Assembly (NCBI GenBank): GCA_021154515.1
Contig: JAJKIL010000410.1
Span: forward strand, 1-7,072
Length of the DNA: 7,072 bases
Source of the DNA: Niastella sp.
Lineage (GTDB): Bacteria > Bacteroidota > Bacteroidia > Chitinophagales > Chitinophagaceae
Direction of reading: 5' to 3'
Both the position numbers and the translations under genes were made by a program. The notes beneath the pieces were generated by a model. That model was not told the DNA's origin. It saw only the letters and a program-made list of their open reading frames with translations, and searched no databases. Position 1 is the stretch's first letter, and every line of letters starts with the position of its first letter. Positions 4,748 through 7,072 of the stretch are shown here, one piece after another.

Positions 4748-5785
4748 ATGCGTAACAAGCGGCCAGTAGTATTATTAATAACGTTGTTCCTCACTTCATT
4801 TGCCATTATCGGGGCATTGGCATTTCTTTCAAGAAATATAACTGATAAAAAGAATGGGTTTACCCGTAGATTGATCCCATCCACATTACCATTTCGTAAA
4901 CAGGTAACATTCCCTGTCACTATTAACAACATCATCGGATCTCAGGCCGGTAAATTATATTTTCAGGGAAGCAACCCGTATGTTCTATACACCACCACTC
5001 TTTCTTTAGACTCATTAAAAGAGACTCCGTTATCTGTACCGCCCGATAAAAAAATAAGATCGGGCATTCATATGTTCCTTCGCGGAAACCATCTTTATAT
5101 CGCCTGCAGAAATTTGCCTGGCATAATAGACTATGACCTGGATTCCGGGAAATCAAACATTCATACTCTTTCCTATTTCTATAGTAAGGAAACCAACTTT
5201 TTAAAAGATCAGTTCATTTTACGGGCAAAAGACCGGAAAACGAAAGACCCGGTATTTATAAAACTCAACCTGAATACAGATACAATAAGAGAGGAAGACC
5301 ATTTTAGTACAAAGAACGGCAGCAGCAATTTCCCTACCGATGGTATTTTAAATTATGACGCCACCACCCACCTGGCGTGCTATAGTTATTTTTACCAAAA
5401 TGGGTTTATATGCATGGATACCAATCTGAATATACAGTTTAAAGCCAGAACAATAGACACCATAACTAAAAGGGAGATAAAAGTTGCGCATATAGGCACA
5501 TCGCTTACCATGAAACAACCACCCCAGCTGGTGAACAGAATAAGTTCAGTGTGGGCGGGAAAACTGTACCTGGAGTCGATGTTAAAAGCCGACAATGAGC
5601 TTCCGTCAGATTTTGCAGAGAATACCGTAATCGATGCTTATAGTTTAACTAACGGAAACTACATTGCCAGCTTTTACATCCCTCGCTATAAAGGAAATAA
5701 ATTGTATCAGTTTAGTGTTATTGACAACAAGCTATATGCGGTCTATGGCAAAACAGTAGTTGTATATGATCTGCCTCCTATTTAG
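4748..5785 (+). CDS. Membrane-anchored protein of unknown function, beta-propeller-like
   Basis: I do not recognise a named family. This 345-residue protein has one N-terminal hydrophobic segment (about 7-27, VVLLITLFLTSFAIIGALAF) after the basic MRNKR. It lacks a good cleavage site, so it is most likely a signal anchor with the rest in the periplasm. The soluble part starts with NGFTRRLIP and is beta-rich, with recurring strand-turn units ending in phrases such as GKLYFQG, NHLYIACR, GIIDYDLDSGK, GFICMDTNL, GKLYLES and NKLYAVYGKTVVVYD. These resemble the blades of a beta-propeller, perhaps five or six, though I cannot count them firmly. Its few cysteines (about 119, 211 and 222) make no CxxC motif. 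From memory, proteins of this layout sit beside MauE-like/DUF6520 genes in related Bacteroidota, so it may be a structural or sensing part of that system. The gene starts 12 nt after a terminator hairpin and overlaps the converging thioredoxin-fold gene by 8 bp. Confidence 0.75.
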   Translation: MRNKRPVVLLITLFLTSFAIIGALAFLSRNITDKKNGFTRRLIPSTLPFRKQVTFPVTINNIIGSQAGKLYFQGSNPYVLYTTTLSLDSLKETPLSVPPDKKIRSGIHMFLRGNHLYIACRNLPGIIDYDLDSGKSNIHTLSYFYSKETNFLKDQFILRAKDRKTKDPVFIKLNLNTDTIREEDHFSTKNGSSNFPTDGILNYDATTHLACYSYFYQNGFICMDTNLNIQFKARTIDTITKREIKVAHIGTSLTMKQPPQLVNRISSVWAGKLYLESMLKADNELPSDFAENTVIDAYSLTNGNYIASFYIPRYKGNKLYQFSVIDNKLYAVYGKTVVVYDLPPI

Positions 5786-7058
5786 AAGGGTCTTTAATGA
5801 CCAGCATTTTTATGGACCGGTCCTTAGATTCAAGATGTAACCCGTATGGCTTCAATGCCTCTTTTAAGGCATCCATATCATTCATTTGCACCTGTAACCT
5901 GACATCCACATTTGCTGTAATACCGGTTTCATCCAGGATTATCTTCTCCTGGTTATAATGATGGATCATATCGAACAGATCGGCAAAAGGACGGTTTATT
6001 GCGGTACACCCACTTGCATCATAAACCATTTTTGGGGTAGCGGATCCATCGGCCTGAATATGTGTCTTATTATCTGCCGTTAACACCCAGCACTTTTGTG
6101 TTCGGAATTCTTCGTATGCATTGTAACCAAAAAATCTTTTCAGATCTTCCTGCATTATTTTCAGGATATCAGCCTGCTTTTCTTTTGGCACTTTCAGCTC
6201 ATAACAATACGTATTGTCCAGTTGCCAGATAGCGTAATCTACTCCTTTGGGACTAAGGATTTTTTCCGGATGAGCAGATTCAATGACGATCCTGCTAAAT
6301 GGAACAACACCTGTTGAATCTCCATAAGCGATCTTGTATAAGCCGAAGATTTGGTTATTAGTTGCATGTACGACTGTTCCGGCGCCTTTCGGCGGATACT
6401 TATACGTAGCCTTTAGACCTTTTAAATATTTTGTAAGGGAAGAATTATAAACCACGTTATTACTGTCCATTTCATTGGCTATGGTAACCAGGTATCTTTT
6501 ATAGTCAGCCCAGGCGGTGGTTTCCATTTCCCTTAAATGAACATCCTTTTTATGCACAAAAGCTGTAATATTTTGTTCTGTAAGCTGAGAGTCGTCGGTT
6601 ATTGCTTTTACAAACCCCTTCTCATCTATCCAAACGTAGGTAGAAACAATTTTCACCTGAAAATAATTGACAACCTGCCGGTTTACAGCACAGGGCAATG
6701 TCACTGGTTTTCCTGCCTTTTTCCTGGTTTCATAAAAATGACTGGCCTTTTCAAAACCATCTGTAGCAACCAGCAGCACCTGCAACGAATCGCCAAATTC
6801 TTTTTGAAAATTTTCCACCCTGGGAATGTCGGTAATGCAAGGCAAGCAGAACGTACCATAAAAATCAATGATCACAGGCTTGCCCTTCCAGTCTGCCAGC
6901 GCAATTTTTTCTTTTTTATAATTCAAAAGGGTATCAAACACAAAGTTCGGACACAATTGATCTACAGGCGATGAATTGGTGGCAGCAATATTAACAGACT
7001 GGGATCTAACAGTGCCTGCTATAATGATGAACCCTATTATTGAAAGTAGTTTTAGCAT
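5778..7058 (-). CDS. Secreted TlpA-like thioredoxin-fold protein with C-terminal DUF3738-like domain
   Basis: This 426-residue protein has a Sec signal peptide (LLSIIGFIIIAGTVRSQS, cut near residue 19). Residues about 30-170 form a TlpA/redoxin-type domain: LCPNFVF, then LADWKGKPVIIDFYGTFCLPC with the CxxC pair Cys71/Cys74, then VWIDEKG. It should act in the periplasm on thiols. The usual cis-proline of thioredoxins (PT before the ID strand) is replaced by Ser139 in IVSTYVWID, which is unusual. The C-terminal half (about 215-426) resembles DUF3738: ATNNQIFGLYKIAYGD in the middle and, at the end, ILDETGITANVDVRLQV, LKPYGLHLES and IKMLVIKD, close to the DKTGL-x-G-x-YD ... LGLKL ... VLVID pattern. 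Its role is unknown. The ATG at 7058 gives a good signal peptide; the frame stays open to the window edge, so an upstream start cannot be excluded. Its promoter is outside the window. Confidence 0.88.
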   Translation of the reverse strand: MLKLLSIIGFIIIAGTVRSQSVNIAATNSSPVDQLCPNFVFDTLLNYKKEKIALADWKGKPVIIDFYGTFCLPCITDIPRVENFQKEFGDSLQVLLVATDGFEKASHFYETRKKAGKPVTLPCAVNRQVVNYFQVKIVSTYVWIDEKGFVKAITDDSQLTEQNITAFVHKKDVHLREMETTAWADYKRYLVTIANEMDSNNVVYNSSLTKYLKGLKATYKYPPKGAGTVVHATNNQIFGLYKIAYGDSTGVVPFSRIVIESAHPEKILSPKGVDYAIWQLDNTYCYELKVPKEKQADILKIMQEDLKRFFGYNAYEEFRTQKCWVLTADNKTHIQADGSATPKMVYDASGCTAINRPFADLFDMIHHYNQEKIILDETGITANVDVRLQVQMNDMDALKEALKPYGLHLESKDRSIKMLVIKDPSK

Positions 7059-7072
7059 ACCATAAGGTTTTC

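Noticed and set aside
4533..4769. Alternative-frame open reading frame of 78 codons overlapping the exported peptide gene
   Set aside because: It runs through the terminator hairpin and lacks a signal or family resemblance, while the overlapping 4484 frame has a clear signal peptide.
5814..5823. Perfect palindrome GGACCGGTCC
   Set aside because: It lies within the coding end of the thioredoxin-fold gene, is short, has no T-run, and is adequately explained by its codons.
6537..6974. 145-codon plus-strand open frame opposite the thioredoxin-fold gene
   Set aside because: No recognisable domain or signal; the minus-strand frame has the signal peptide and CLPC motif in the same place.
7052..7063. 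Three-codon mini reading frame (ATG GTA TGC TAA) overlapping the start of the thioredoxin-fold gene
   Set aside because: Too short to judge; without upstream sequence there is no way to tell a regulatory leader frame from chance.

Overview
The window looks like a chromosomal segment from a Bacteroidota bacterium, most likely family Chitinophagaceae (Chitinophaga/Niastella-like). Four things point there. Start codons mostly lack Shine-Dalgarno sequences. Upstream regions carry the Bacteroidota -7 element TAnnTTTG. The protein families are typical of the phylum: a DUF983 protein, a Gly-linker lipoprotein with a TGTFTATGxQ-like module, a DUF6520-like exported peptide, a MauE/DoxX membrane protein and a TlpA-like protein with a DUF3738-like tail. 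These family names come from recognising the sequence, not from a search.

Layout. Positions 1-2190 hold three minus-strand genes, in transcription order: a modular secreted lipoprotein (1129-2190), an AraC-family regulator with a cupin-like sensor domain (150-1034), and the first 48 codons of a DUF983 protein running off the left edge (1-146). The regulator and DUF983 genes are 3 nt apart and probably co-transcribed. A divergent intergenic region (2191-2294) separates them from a plus-strand gene for a secreted SH3-like protein (2295-3182), which ends at a clear intrinsic terminator (3202-3236).

Positions 3351-7058 form the interesting part. A stand-alone AraC-type DNA-binding protein (3351-3713) is followed on the same strand by a four-helix MauE-like membrane protein with a CxCGG motif (3898-4404), a 69-residue exported peptide with four cysteines (4484-4693), and a membrane-anchored protein of unknown function, possibly a beta-propeller (4748-5785). 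Converging on the last gene, and overlapping it by 8 bp, is a secreted thioredoxin-fold protein fused to a DUF3738-like domain (5778-7058). Together they suggest an envelope thiol-redox system. In the methylamine-dehydrogenase (mau) cluster, MauE and a thioredoxin-like partner are needed for a small, disulfide-rich subunit; here the cysteine-bearing peptide would be the client. This is inference from gene content.

Regulatory DNA is unusually readable. The single-domain regulator has two palindromes and a TAnnTTTG element upstream. The gap before mauE holds a 14-bp direct repeat with exact 21-bp period, the spacing of AraC-type half-sites. A strong terminator-like hairpin lies between the peptide gene and the downstream gene. 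The upstream AraC gene has an inverted repeat overlapping its -7 element. I see no RNA genes, insertion sequences, CRISPR arrays or attachment sites. No gene-free stretch exceeds 300 bases.
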